Of a DNA stretch of 33,127 nucleotides, positions 1 through 7,480 are shown piece after piece. Made by a program: the position numbers and the translations under genes. The notes beneath the pieces are model-generated. The model was not told the DNA's origin. It saw nothing but the letters and a program-made list of their open reading frames with translations, and searched no databases. Numbering within the stretch: the stretch's first letter is position 1; each line of letters begins with the position of its first letter. Location of the stretch: assembly GCA_043101635.1 (NCBI GenBank), contig JBICIE010000122.1:1-33127 (forward strand). The letters run 5' to 3'. This stretch comes from CAYMJK01 sp043101635 (GTDB lineage Bacteria > Planctomycetota > Phycisphaerae > Phycisphaerales > UBA1924).

Positions 1-33
1 CAGCCCCGCATCCTGATTCCGTCGCTCAGCCAT
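1..33 (-). CDS. Possible start of a further gene leaving the window
   Basis: An ATG at 33-31 on the minus strand is preceded at ideal spacing by AGGAGG, the strongest ribosome-binding site in this part of the window. The upstream 80 bases are less GC-rich than the surroundings, as expected for a promoter region. Only 11 codons (M-A-E-R-R-N-Q-D-A-G-L) are visible, so no product can be named. The frame is the same as that of the zinc-ribbon fragment upstream, so this could also be an internal methionine of one longer protein. Confidence 0.4.
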   Translation of the reverse strand, partial: MAERRNQDAGL

Positions 34-387
34 CACGCGCCTCCTGTGCGACAAACATCGTCGCTCACAAAAGATTCGCCTGAAAAGCCGGCCCGGTTGC
101 GCCCAATTATTCAGAGGACTCATCAGCAGGTTCCAGGAACGTGGGAACTCAATCCGCACCTCGTCCCAGAACTCGTGCGGATGCGTGAGCATCTCGACGC
201 CGGCGCTGAGGAGCGTGGATGCCGAAGGGTGGCGCTGCCACGGGCTCCCCGGCCGGCGGTACGGCCGGCTCAGCGCCACCGGCCGGGCGCACTCGGGGCA
301 GACGGCGTCGAACTCGAGCCCGTCGAGCGAGTAGCCGCAGCCCTCGCAACGAAGCCCGGTCACAGCCGGCGCTCCCGCCGCCTGCAT
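1..387 (-). CDS. Zinc-ribbon protein, partial at left edge, possibly truncated
   Basis: The frame is open from an ATG at 387 (or a GTG at 363) to the window edge. Residues 14-33 form a zinc ribbon, CEGCGY...CPEC (C14, C17, C30, C33), followed by a stretch ending in EVRIEFPRS. This resembles the neighbour at 419-1171, which has the same ribbon and WREVRIGFP at the same distance, so the two are paralogs. After about position 135 the frame loses all likeness to the paralog, base composition becomes less GC-rich and no membrane helix follows. Inside the same open frame an AGGAGG lies 6 bases before an ATG at 33-31, which looks like the start of a different gene. The paralog may therefore be truncated, with its reading frame running by chance into the next gene. 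Function unknown; the ribbon may bind zinc. Confidence 0.5.
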   Translation of the reverse strand, partial: MQAAGAPAVTGLRCEGCGYSLDGLEFDAVCPECARPVALSRPYRRPGSPWQRHPSASTLLSAGVEMLTHPHEFWDEVRIEFPRSWNLLMSPLNNWAQPGRLFRRIFCERRCLSHRRRVMAERRNQDAGL

Positions 388-418
388 CGGGCCACAGGCC
401 GATGCGGCGCACGCTCGC

Positions 419-1171
419 TCACGGCGCCGGCTCCGGCCGCTCGCGATTGGCGTAGCGCAGGCGCAGCACGCCGTGGTACGTGATGGTCTCGAACAGCAGC
501 AGCCCGGCGCCCGCCGCCAGCGACGGCAGCAGCCACGGCAGGGCAAACACAAGCTCCCAGCGCAGCAGCCCGATGTGATCAGCCGCCGACGCCAGCAGCC
601 GCCCCGCCAGCCACGCCGGTGTGAGCAGCACGGCGCCGACCAGCCACCCCGCCGAGGCGTGCGAGACGATGGTGGTCGCAATGGCCGGGGTGATCCGCCG
701 CCCGTGCATCCGCCCGAAGATCTGCACGCCGATCCGCTCGATCTCCGTCAGCGCCGCCAGCACCAGCCACGCCACCATGGTCCACAGCGGCAGCAGCAGA
801 AAGATCGCCACGGAAACCGCCTCGAACATCGACCCCAGCCTCTGCTCCAGCCCCAGGGCCTGGAGGATCGAGGCGTGCATGGCGACCAGGGCCGCGGCGC
901 CGAACAGCAGCGCCCGGCGCATCCGGTCATCGGTCGGAAAGCCGATGCGAACCTCGCGCCAGATGGCCCGGCGGTGCAGGGCGGTATCCAGCGCCGTCCG
1001 CAGCAGGGCCCCGAGCGTTGGCTCGATCTGAGCCGCGGTTCCCCGCCGGCGCTGCGGCAGGCTCTCGGCGATCGGCCTCCCGCACTCCGGACAGGCGCCC
1101 GACTCGTCCAGCCCGCCGATAACATAGCCGCAGCGTTCGCACAGCAACTGGTACTCGTCGACCGGCGGCAT
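419..1171 (-). CDS. Zinc-ribbon membrane protein
   Basis: This is a 250-residue protein with an N-terminal zinc ribbon (C11, C14, C27, C30; CERCGY...CPECG). A soluble stretch containing WREVRIGFP follows, then several hydrophobic segments from about residue 87 to 240, giving roughly four membrane helices. The ribbon is probably cytoplasmic. Such ribbon-plus-helix proteins are common and uncharacterised in Phycisphaerae. The frame stays open further upstream, to 1288, but I place the start at 1171 because the ribbon begins ten residues later and the upstream codons look non-coding. No clear Shine-Dalgarno precedes it. It ends 31 bases before the paralogous fragment on the same strand, so the two may be co-transcribed. 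Function unknown. Confidence 0.75.
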   Translation of the reverse strand: MPPVDEYQLLCERCGYVIGGLDESGACPECGRPIAESLPQRRRGTAAQIEPTLGALLRTALDTALHRRAIWREVRIGFPTDDRMRRALLFGAAALVAMHASILQALGLEQRLGSMFEAVSVAIFLLLPLWTMVAWLVLAALTEIERIGVQIFGRMHGRRITPAIATTIVSHASAGWLVGAVLLTPAWLAGRLLASAADHIGLLRWELVFALPWLLPSLAAGAGLLLFETITYHGVLRLRYANRERPEPAP

Positions 1172-1256
1172 CGGGGATTGTTCGCCCCGGCGGCGTCGGC
1201 CGTTCCCCAGCGGCCGGCCCCGGCTGCCGATAGCATGTGCCGCCAGCGAGGGGCCG

Positions 1257-1763
1257 ATGATCACGATCCGGCGGATCAGCGCGGACAACCCGTTCTACCA
1301 GCAGGCCATCGCGCTGCGCGAATGGGCCCTGCTGCGCCCGATCGGCCTGGATTTTCAGGCCTGGCTCGAGAAGTTCCCCGGATACGAGGAGCGGATGGAG
1401 CACTTCGTGGCCATCCTCGACCATCCCGACGGGCCGCGAGTCGTGGGCTGCGCCGGCCTGGTGGTCGAGCAGGAGGCCGGGCGCGGGCGGGTGGTGCAGA
1501 TGGCCGTCGACCCCCAGCGCCAGGGAGAGGGCATCGGGCGCCGCCTGCTGTCGGCGGTGGAGGCCCGGGCCATCGGCGATCTGGGCCTCTCGACGCTGTA
1601 CTGCCACGCCCAGAGCAGCGCGGTGGGCTTCTACGAGCGCCAGGGCTGGCAGGCTGTCGATGAGGAGTTCGAAGAGGCCGGGATCCCCCACCGGGTGATG
1701 ACGATGGCCGGATCCGGCCCGGATCTGCAAGCCTCTGGCCCTGAAGCGTTTGCGCCCCAATAA
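1257..1763 (+). CDS. GNAT-family N-acetyltransferase
   Basis: This is a 168-residue single-domain protein of the GCN5-related N-acetyltransferase fold, which moves an acetyl group from acetyl-CoA to an amine. Motif A lies at about residues 79-98 (VVQMAVDPQRQGEGIGRRLL), with the Q-x-x-G-x-G pyrophosphate loop at 87-94. The later FYERQGW (125-131) is the usual beta5/alpha4 element. The substrate cannot be told from sequence. An AGCGAGGGG ribosome-binding site precedes the ATG. The gene is divergent from the zinc-ribbon gene on its left, and its stop lies 22 bases before the Fur start chosen here, so the two probably share a transcript. Confidence 0.9.
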   Translation: MITIRRISADNPFYQQAIALREWALLRPIGLDFQAWLEKFPGYEERMEHFVAILDHPDGPRVVGCAGLVVEQEAGRGRVVQMAVDPQRQGEGIGRRLLSAVEARAIGDLGLSTLYCHAQSSAVGFYERQGWQAVDEEFEEAGIPHRVMTMAGSGPDLQASGPEAFAPQ

Positions 1764-1785
1764 TACAGCACTTGCGAGCCTCGTC

Positions 1786-2232
1786 GTGACCCACAGCACC
1801 TGCGCCATCTTCAACCAGCACGGCCTGCGCCGGACCCGCCAGCGGGCACTGGTCTACGAGGCCCTCGCCTCCACCAGATCGCACCCGACCGCCGACGAGT
1901 TGTACGAGCGCCTGCGGACCAGCGAGGCCGGCCTGAGCCTGGCAACGGTCTACAACGCGCTGGAAGCCTTCCTTGCGGCGGGGCTGTGCCGGCGCATTCC
2001 GAGCCCGACCACCAGCGGCTCCTGCCGCTACGACGCCTGCGTCGAGGATCACGCCCACGTCATCATGCCGGATGGGCGGGCCATGGATGTGCCCGCCGAT
2101 GTCGGCGATGAACTGCTGGAGCGACTGAACGACCAGGAGATCATCGGCGCCATCGAGCAGCGCCTGGGCGTGCGGATCACCGGCTTCAGCGTCCGCCTGC
2201 TGGCGGAGAACGCCGAGTCGCAGACGCACTGA
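1786..2232 (+). CDS. Fur-family transcriptional regulator lacking zinc cysteine pairs
   Basis: This is a 148-residue Fur-superfamily repressor. The winged helix lies at about residues 12-70, with RTRQRALVYEAL and the signature ATVYNALEAF (53-62). The dimerisation half follows, with HAH at 89-91 where Fur proteins have metal-binding histidines. The usual structural zinc pairs (CxxC after the histidines and a second pair near the C-terminus) are absent: the sequence after HAH reads VIMPDG instead of a CxxCG. It may lack the structural zinc or use another metal set, and the regulated ion cannot be stated. I chose the GTG at 1786; a TTG at 1750 in the same frame would overlap the acetyltransferase. 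The gene converges with ileS, 27 bases away. Confidence 0.85.
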   Translation: MTHSTCAIFNQHGLRRTRQRALVYEALASTRSHPTADELYERLRTSEAGLSLATVYNALEAFLAAGLCRRIPSPTTSGSCRYDACVEDHAHVIMPDGRAMDVPADVGDELLERLNDQEIIGAIEQRLGVRITGFSVRLLAENAESQTH

Positions 2233-2262
2233 GCAGGCGCTTGATCGGCGCCCGCCGGCTCA
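2230..2262. terminator. Interrupted hairpin carrying both convergent stop codons
   Basis: The Fur stop (TGA at 2230-2232) lies in TGAGC and the ileS stop (TCA at 2260-2262) in GCTCA, which are complementary. Inside them GGCGC (2236-2240) pairs with GCGCC (2248-2252). The structure sits exactly between two convergent genes and could act in both directions, but there is no T-run. Three of the outer pairs are forced by two convergent TGA stops, so the support is modest. Confidence 0.35.
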
Positions 2263-5241
2263 CGCCACCCCCACCGCCTCCGCGTCCCGGTCGCTGAGCA
2301 TGCCGCCATCGCTGCGCTGGCGCACCGTCCCGTCGCGCTTCCATGAGCGCTCGCAGCGCGGCTCGCCAGTGAGGTCGCGCACGACCGGCGCCTTCGCCGA
2401 GGCGTCCAGTTCCACGCGGCTGACGCCGAGCAGATCGGCCAGGTCGACCGAGTCGAATCGCCCCAGCGTTCCATCGGGATCGGGCATCGTGACGCCCAGA
2501 TCCAGCGGGTTGTCCACGCCGAGGGCGCCGTCGCCCGAGTCGGCCCGTGCCCGCTCGATGGCAGTGAGGGCGGCGTCGCGGGCGCTCATGACCTGCTTCC
2601 ACCCGTCGTCGGCGCTGATGTCGAAGCTGGTGATGAACTCCTCGGTGTGCACCGTCACGCTGGTGTCGCCATCGGGCGTCTTGCGCATGGCCCGCAGCGC
2701 CTCATCGGCGGTGTGGCACAGCACCGGCGCCAGCAGGCGCACCAGACCGTCGGCGAGGTTCCACATCGCCGTCTGCGTGCGCCGGCGGCGCGGCGAATCG
2801 GCCCGGTCGCAGTAGAGCCGGTCCTTGACGGCGGCGAGATACGTCGCGCTGAGCGTCTCGTTGCAGAAGTCGTACAGGGCGCTGTGGGCCGAGCGGAAGT
2901 CGTACCGCTCGTACGCCGCGACAACTGTCTGCGCCACCCGCTCGTACGCGCCGAGTACCCACGCGTCGATCGATGTCGGCGTAAAGGCGCCGGGCTCGAC
3001 GCGGTCCTTTGCCGGGTCGAAGTCGTCGAGGTTGCTCAGCAGGAAACGCAGCGTGTTGCGCACCTTGCGGTAGCTCTCGCCGGCCAGCCGGAAGAACTCG
3101 TCATCCACCTTGACATCGTTCTCGTAGCTCAGCGAGCTGACCCACCAGCGCAGCACATCCGAGCCGTACTTGCGGAACAGCTCTTCGATGGTGTCGCCCT
3201 TGCTCTTGGAGAGCTTGCGCCCGTCCTTGTCGTTCATGAACCCGTGCGTGACGATGGTGCGGTACGGCGCCCGCCCCATCATCCCCAGGCTGGGCAAGAG
3301 CGAAAGCTGGAACCAGCCGCGGTGCTGGTCCGAACCCTCCAGGTACAGCTCCACCGGGAACCCTGCGTCCCCGAGCCGCTCCCGCATCACCGCGTTCCAG
3401 CTCGAGCCGCTCTCGAACCAGACATCAAAGATGTCCTGGCCCTTGCGCAGCGTCGCCAGATCCGCCTGCTTCAGCCCCTGCGGGGCGTCTGGATCCTGCG
3501 CCGGGTCGTACCCCTTGAGCAGTTCCTCCGCCGTGGCGCTGAACCAGTAGTCCGAGCCGTGCGCCCGCACCTGCTGCGCCACTGCCCGCGTCGAGGCGGC
3601 CGTCATCAGCGACTCGCCGGATGGCGCAAAGAACGCCGGGATCGGCAGGCCCCAGGCCCGCTGGCGGCTGACGCACCAGTCCGGGCGCGACTCCAGCATG
3701 CCGCGCATGCGGTTGCGCCCCCACGCCGGCACGAACCGCACGCGCTCGTCTCCGCCGACGCCGGTGTCGATCGCTGCCAAGGCCAGCTCGCGCAGGGCCT
3801 TGCCATCGCGCTTCGTCCTGACATCCACGCCGACGAACCACTGCTCGGTGCAGCGGAAGATCACCGGCGTCTTGCTGCGCCAGTCGTGCGGGTAGGAGTG
3901 CATGAACTTCTGGTCAAAGTACAGATGCCCGCTGGAGCGCAGATGCTCGGTGATGGCGTCGTTGGCCTTCCAGATGCTCATGCCGCGGAGCCACTGGGCG
4001 ACGGTGTCGTCGTACGTCCCGTCCGCCAGCACCGGGCAGTACACCGGCAGCCCCTCGGCCAGGCCCGTGCCGTAGTCCTCGGCGCCGTGACCGGGCGCCG
4101 TGTGCACCAGGCCCGTGCCATCCTCGGTCGTGACATAGTCGGCCTCGACGACGGACCACAGCTTGTCGAGATCCCACACCGCGTCGCCGACGCGGCACTG
4201 CTCGCCGAAAGTCGGCGCAGCGTCCAGCAGCGGCTGGCGGTACTTGAGCCCGACGAGGGCGTCACCGAAGGCGGTCGCCAGCACCTCGACCTGCTCGGAC
4301 CCGGCCGCTTTCGTGACGGCCTCGACCAGCCGGCGGGCCAGCACCGTGATGTTTCCGTCGATGCGCACCAGCGCGTACTCGATGTCGGCCCGCACCGCCA
4401 CCGCCAGGTTGGCCGGCAGCGTCCAGGGCGTGGTGGTCCAGATCATGAAACTCGGCGTCTGCTCCGGGCGGTCGCCCGCGCCGAGCCCGAAGGCGTCATA
4501 CACCGCCGCCGCATCGACCGCCTCGAAGTCGACGTAGACCGATGTATCCTCACGGTCGTCATACTCCAGCTCCGCCTCGGCCAGCGCCGTCTCGTTCTCG
4601 ATCGACCAGTGCACCGGCTTGAGGGCCCGGTAGACCAGCCCCTGCTCCAGGAGCGACGCCAGAACCTCCAGCGTGGCGCCCTCGTACGTCGGCTGCATGG
4701 TGAGGTACGGATCCTTGTAATCCGCCAGCGTCAGCAGGCGGGTCATCTGCTCGGTGTGCAGTTTGTGGAACTTCTCGGCGTACTTGCGGCACTCGCGCCG
4801 CACCGCCATCCGGCGCGTGTCCTCATCCAGCGAGCGCAGCTTCTCGATCTTGCCGCTCTCGACCAGTTCGGTCATCACCTTGTGCTCGATGGGCAGGCCG
4901 TGGCAGTCCCAGCCCGGCACGAACGGGCAGTCGAAGCCCATCATGGTGCGGGTGCGCACCACGAAGTCTTTCAGGCACTTGTTCATCAGGTGCCCGAGAT
5001 GGATGGATCCGTTGGCGTACGGCGGGCCATCGTGGAAGATGTACTTCTCCCGCCCGGCCCGCGCCTCGCGGATCCGCTGGTACAGGTCCATCTTGGCCCA
5101 GCGCTTCAGGCTGGCCGGCTCGTTCTGCACCAGGTTCGCCTTCATCGGGAAGCTGGTCTGCGGCAGGTTGAGGGTCTGGCGGTAGCGGTTCTTGTCGGTC
5201 TGGGACGCCCCGGTGGTCGGGGCGCCGGTGGATTCGGACAT
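2260..5241 (-). CDS. ileS: Isoleucyl-tRNA synthetase
   Basis: This is a 993-residue class I synthetase that charges tRNA-Ile with isoleucine in the cytoplasm. The HIGH motif is HLGH at 81-84, after DGPPYANGSI. The CP1 editing domain spans roughly 215-440, with GTGLVHTAPGHGAEDY at 375-390. The DWCVSRQRAWGLPIP block is at 521-535, the KMSKS loop is KLSKS at 676-680, and the anticodon-binding region follows. The length fits bacterial IleRS. The C-terminal zinc finger normally has two CxxC pairs; here only CERS remains (C963) and the last pair is replaced by GGMLSDRDAEAV, so the finger is degenerate. No tRNA-Ile or signal peptidase gene is adjacent. A long leader (5242-5549) precedes it. Confidence 0.97.
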   Translation of the reverse strand: MSESTGAPTTGASQTDKNRYRQTLNLPQTSFPMKANLVQNEPASLKRWAKMDLYQRIREARAGREKYIFHDGPPYANGSIHLGHLMNKCLKDFVVRTRTMMGFDCPFVPGWDCHGLPIEHKVMTELVESGKIEKLRSLDEDTRRMAVRRECRKYAEKFHKLHTEQMTRLLTLADYKDPYLTMQPTYEGATLEVLASLLEQGLVYRALKPVHWSIENETALAEAELEYDDREDTSVYVDFEAVDAAAVYDAFGLGAGDRPEQTPSFMIWTTTPWTLPANLAVAVRADIEYALVRIDGNITVLARRLVEAVTKAAGSEQVEVLATAFGDALVGLKYRQPLLDAAPTFGEQCRVGDAVWDLDKLWSVVEADYVTTEDGTGLVHTAPGHGAEDYGTGLAEGLPVYCPVLADGTYDDTVAQWLRGMSIWKANDAITEHLRSSGHLYFDQKFMHSYPHDWRSKTPVIFRCTEQWFVGVDVRTKRDGKALRELALAAIDTGVGGDERVRFVPAWGRNRMRGMLESRPDWCVSRQRAWGLPIPAFFAPSGESLMTAASTRAVAQQVRAHGSDYWFSATAEELLKGYDPAQDPDAPQGLKQADLATLRKGQDIFDVWFESGSSWNAVMRERLGDAGFPVELYLEGSDQHRGWFQLSLLPSLGMMGRAPYRTIVTHGFMNDKDGRKLSKSKGDTIEELFRKYGSDVLRWWVSSLSYENDVKVDDEFFRLAGESYRKVRNTLRFLLSNLDDFDPAKDRVEPGAFTPTSIDAWVLGAYERVAQTVVAAYERYDFRSAHSALYDFCNETLSATYLAAVKDRLYCDRADSPRRRRTQTAMWNLADGLVRLLAPVLCHTADEALRAMRKTPDGDTSVTVHTEEFITSFDISADDGWKQVMSARDAALTAIERARADSGDGALGVDNPLDLGVTMPDPDGTLGRFDSVDLADLLGVSRVELDASAKAPVVRDLTGEPRCERSWKRDGTVRQRSDGGMLSDRDAEAVGVA

Positions 5242-5873
5242 GGCTGCGGCCTCGCAAAATCCCGGGCTGGCCCGGGCAGTGGTCCCTGATCATCATCGGC
5301 GGCGCGGGGCGCCGCATGGTCAGTTCGGCGCGCCCGGAAGTGGCGCATCGCCGGCAAAACGGATGTCGATGGTAGGCCGAGGCGGGTTTTTGGCTGCCCG
5401 GATCGGGCGAGGGCCCCGGCGATCCTGCCGCCGGCCCGGAGCGGGCGCAGCGGCCACTGGCCCCTCAGCGGGGCCTGGCAATTCGGATCGACCTGTACGC
5501 GAGGTGGCGCATGGCTCTTTCTTCGGCCGGCAAGGCCGACGTCTGGAGGAGTATACCGGCCAGCCTGGACCTCCGCGCGCCAACCCGGCGCCGGATACCA
5601 TGGCTGTCCGTGCAGCCGAGTCTCCGCCGCGTCGGCGGGGAGCGGGGGACCCACCGCCGCGCGTCGCGGCAGGGGCGCAGGGATCGGCCGATCCCGGGCC
5701 ACTTTCAGGGCCTAGCCCGTCAGCTAACCCCGCAGGCGTGTGAAGGGGCACGACGAGAGCCCTCCTGAGGCCGATCGGCCGGGCAGCCATGGGCTCGCGC
5801 GCGTGCGAATGCGGCGATCGATCGCGCAGGCAGGCAGGACTGCCGGCGGGCGGCGCTCGCGTGGACCCGGAAG
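5242..5873. other. Intergenic region between ileS and the potassium transporter gene
   Basis: I find no convincing gene in this 632-bp stretch between two divergent genes. Open frames here have the biased Pro/Arg/Gly composition of non-coding GC-rich DNA. On the minus strand TATACT (5555-5550) could be the -10 box of ileS, which would give a leader of about 300 nt. Within that leader, GGCCCC (5459-5464) pairs with GGGGCC (5470-5475) around a 5-base loop. I looked for a T-box (AGGGTGGNACCGCG) and did not see one. Confidence 0.5.
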
Positions 5874-7292
5874 ATGAAGAACAACCAACGCGGGCGCCGC
5901 GACTGGATCGGGTCAGCCGCGCGCCGCGGCAGGGAGGCGCTTGGCGCCACGCTGCGAATCGGCAGACGCAGCTGGGCGCGGTGGACGCGGGCGTGGGATC
6001 GCCTGCGGGCGCCGCAGCAGTTGATCGTCGCCTTTGGGATCAACGCCCTCGTCGGGACAGCCGTGCTCTGCCTGCCCGCCGCGAAGGAAGCGCCCACGGC
6101 AGCGCTGGACAGTCTGTTCAACGCCGTCAGCGCAATCTCGACCACCGGCCTGACCACCACGACCGTCTCCGGCAGCTACACCATGCTCGGAGAGTTCGTG
6201 TTGCTGGCGCTATTCCAGATCGGCGGCATCGGTGTAATGACGCTCTCGTCGCTGTTCATCCTGGCTCGCGGCGGTGAACTCTCGGCCGGACGGATGGGGA
6301 TTCTGAAGAGCCAGTTCGCGCTGCCGCACTACTTCGTGATGCGACACTTCGTCGTGCAGGTCATCGCATACACGGTCATCTGCGAACTGCTCGGCGCCGG
6401 GCTGCTCTGGTGGCGCTTTGCGGCACTTGGCGTCGATCAGCCGCTCTGGTCGGCCGTGTTTCACTCCGTCTCCGCGTTCGCGACTGCCGGTTTCAGCCTT
6501 AACAGCGACAGTATGGAGTCGTTCGCGGGCGATTCGGTCGTGAATCTCGTCATTGGCGTCCTGTCCTACCTCGGCGCCATCGGCTTCATCGTGGCCCAGG
6601 ACGTCTGGTACTCCCTCAAGCTGCGTGAGCGGATGCTGACGTTCACCTCCCGAGTGATTCTGAGCATGACCGGGGGGATCTTCGTGCTCGGCACGGCCAT
6701 GCTCTTTCTCTTCGAGCCTGCCATCGCTGATCTGCCACCGGGCCAGCGCCTGCTCACCAGCGCATTCCAGATCATGACCGCATCCAGCACCGCCGGCTTC
6801 AACACGATTCCGATGGCGTCGCTGTCGTCGGCCGGGCTGGTGGTGATCATGATCGCCATGCTGATCGGCGCCTCGCCCAGCGGTACCGGCGGGGGCATCA
6901 AGACCACGAGCGTCTCGGCGCTGCTCGGAAACCTGCTCAGCGTGCTGCTGGGTCGCGATCGCGTCGTGCTGCTGGGCCATGAAGTGCCGACGGTGCGCGT
7001 GCTCTACGCCACGGCGGCAACGACGCTCTACCTGGCGGGCCTCACGGTGGGCGTGGTCGTACTCTGCTTCACGGAACGGCAGGGGTTCCTGCCCGTCGTC
7101 TTCGAGGCCGCCAGCGCCATCGGAACCGTTGGCCTGTCGATGGGGATCACCGGCGAACTGACGGCGCCGGGCAAGCTGGTCATCATCACCCTGATGCTCG
7201 CCGGCCGCTGTGGACCGCTCACCATCGGGCTGGCGCTGCTGCGCCCCATGCCCGCCCCCGGCGGTCTGCGCCGAGACGACCTTGCGGTATAG
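5874..7292 (+). CDS. TrkH/KtrB-family potassium uptake subunit
   Basis: This is a 472-residue inner-membrane potassium translocating protein. It has the four repeated pore motifs of the superfamily: STTGLT (filter glycine 92), ATAGFS (206), STAGFN (308) and GTVGLS (420). Near the end it has the KtrB-type signature AGRCGPLT (443-450). The N-terminal 45 residues are basic and probably cytoplasmic, followed by about eight helices plus pore loops. The length and the GRxGPLT motif favour the KtrB branch over long TrkH. The usual cytoplasmic NAD-binding partner (TrkA/KtrA) is not in the window, so it must be encoded elsewhere. The ATG at 5874 has only a weak GGAAG before it. Confidence 0.93.
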   Translation: MKNNQRGRRDWIGSAARRGREALGATLRIGRRSWARWTRAWDRLRAPQQLIVAFGINALVGTAVLCLPAAKEAPTAALDSLFNAVSAISTTGLTTTTVSGSYTMLGEFVLLALFQIGGIGVMTLSSLFILARGGELSAGRMGILKSQFALPHYFVMRHFVVQVIAYTVICELLGAGLLWWRFAALGVDQPLWSAVFHSVSAFATAGFSLNSDSMESFAGDSVVNLVIGVLSYLGAIGFIVAQDVWYSLKLRERMLTFTSRVILSMTGGIFVLGTAMLFLFEPAIADLPPGQRLLTSAFQIMTASSTAGFNTIPMASLSSAGLVVIMIAMLIGASPSGTGGGIKTTSVSALLGNLLSVLLGRDRVVLLGHEVPTVRVLYATAATTLYLAGLTVGVVVLCFTERQGFLPVVFEAASAIGTVGLSMGITGELTAPGKLVIITLMLAGRCGPLTIGLALLRPMPAPGGLRRDDLAV

Positions 7293-7310
7293 CGGCGTTC
7301 AGGTCAGCTG

Positions 7311-7470
7311 CGCTCGAAGGCTGCGCCGCGGACCGTCCGGACGGGAAGTCGGGATCCACGCGCTCCACGCCGGTGATCACTCGCGCGCGCCGGGCCGCGG
7401 TTCGATGTCACTGTCTGCTGGACCTCCATCGCATCGGGGGCCAGCCCCGGCGCCATCGCGTGAGAACACG
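7311..7470 (-). pseudogene. Decayed 3' copy of the carbonic-anhydrase-like gene
   Basis: This 160-bp stretch, just downstream of the sulfatase, aligns with the last third of the intact gene at 8877-9323 (its bases 8890-9051), in the same orientation. Read on the minus strand, one frame gives MAPGLAPDAMEVQQ (intact: MTLGLAAEALEAQQ). After a net loss of about 2 bases, a second frame gives AARRARVITGVERV (intact: ASRRVREITGIERV). The DNA also shares CCGGACGG and TTCGAGCG near the 3' end, and about 32 of 40 bases at 7421-7460. The catalytic region is gone. It is a remnant of a duplication that left copies on both sides of the sulfatase. Confidence 0.75.
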
Positions 7471-7480
7471 ACCGGTTCCT

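Noticed and set aside
2647..5289. Long plus-strand open frame (about 880 codons) opposite ileS
   Set aside because: It mirrors the codon pattern of ileS, has an Arg/His/Leu/Val-rich composition without domains, and ileS carries all expected motifs on the other strand.
5242..5555. T-box riboswitch ahead of ileS
   Set aside because: The conserved T-box sequence and an isoleucine specifier loop could not be found.
5320..5790. Minus-strand open frame of 156 codons upstream of ileS
   Set aside because: Pro/Arg/Gly/Ala-rich, no ribosome-binding site, no recognisable domain; looks like chance in GC-rich intergenic DNA.
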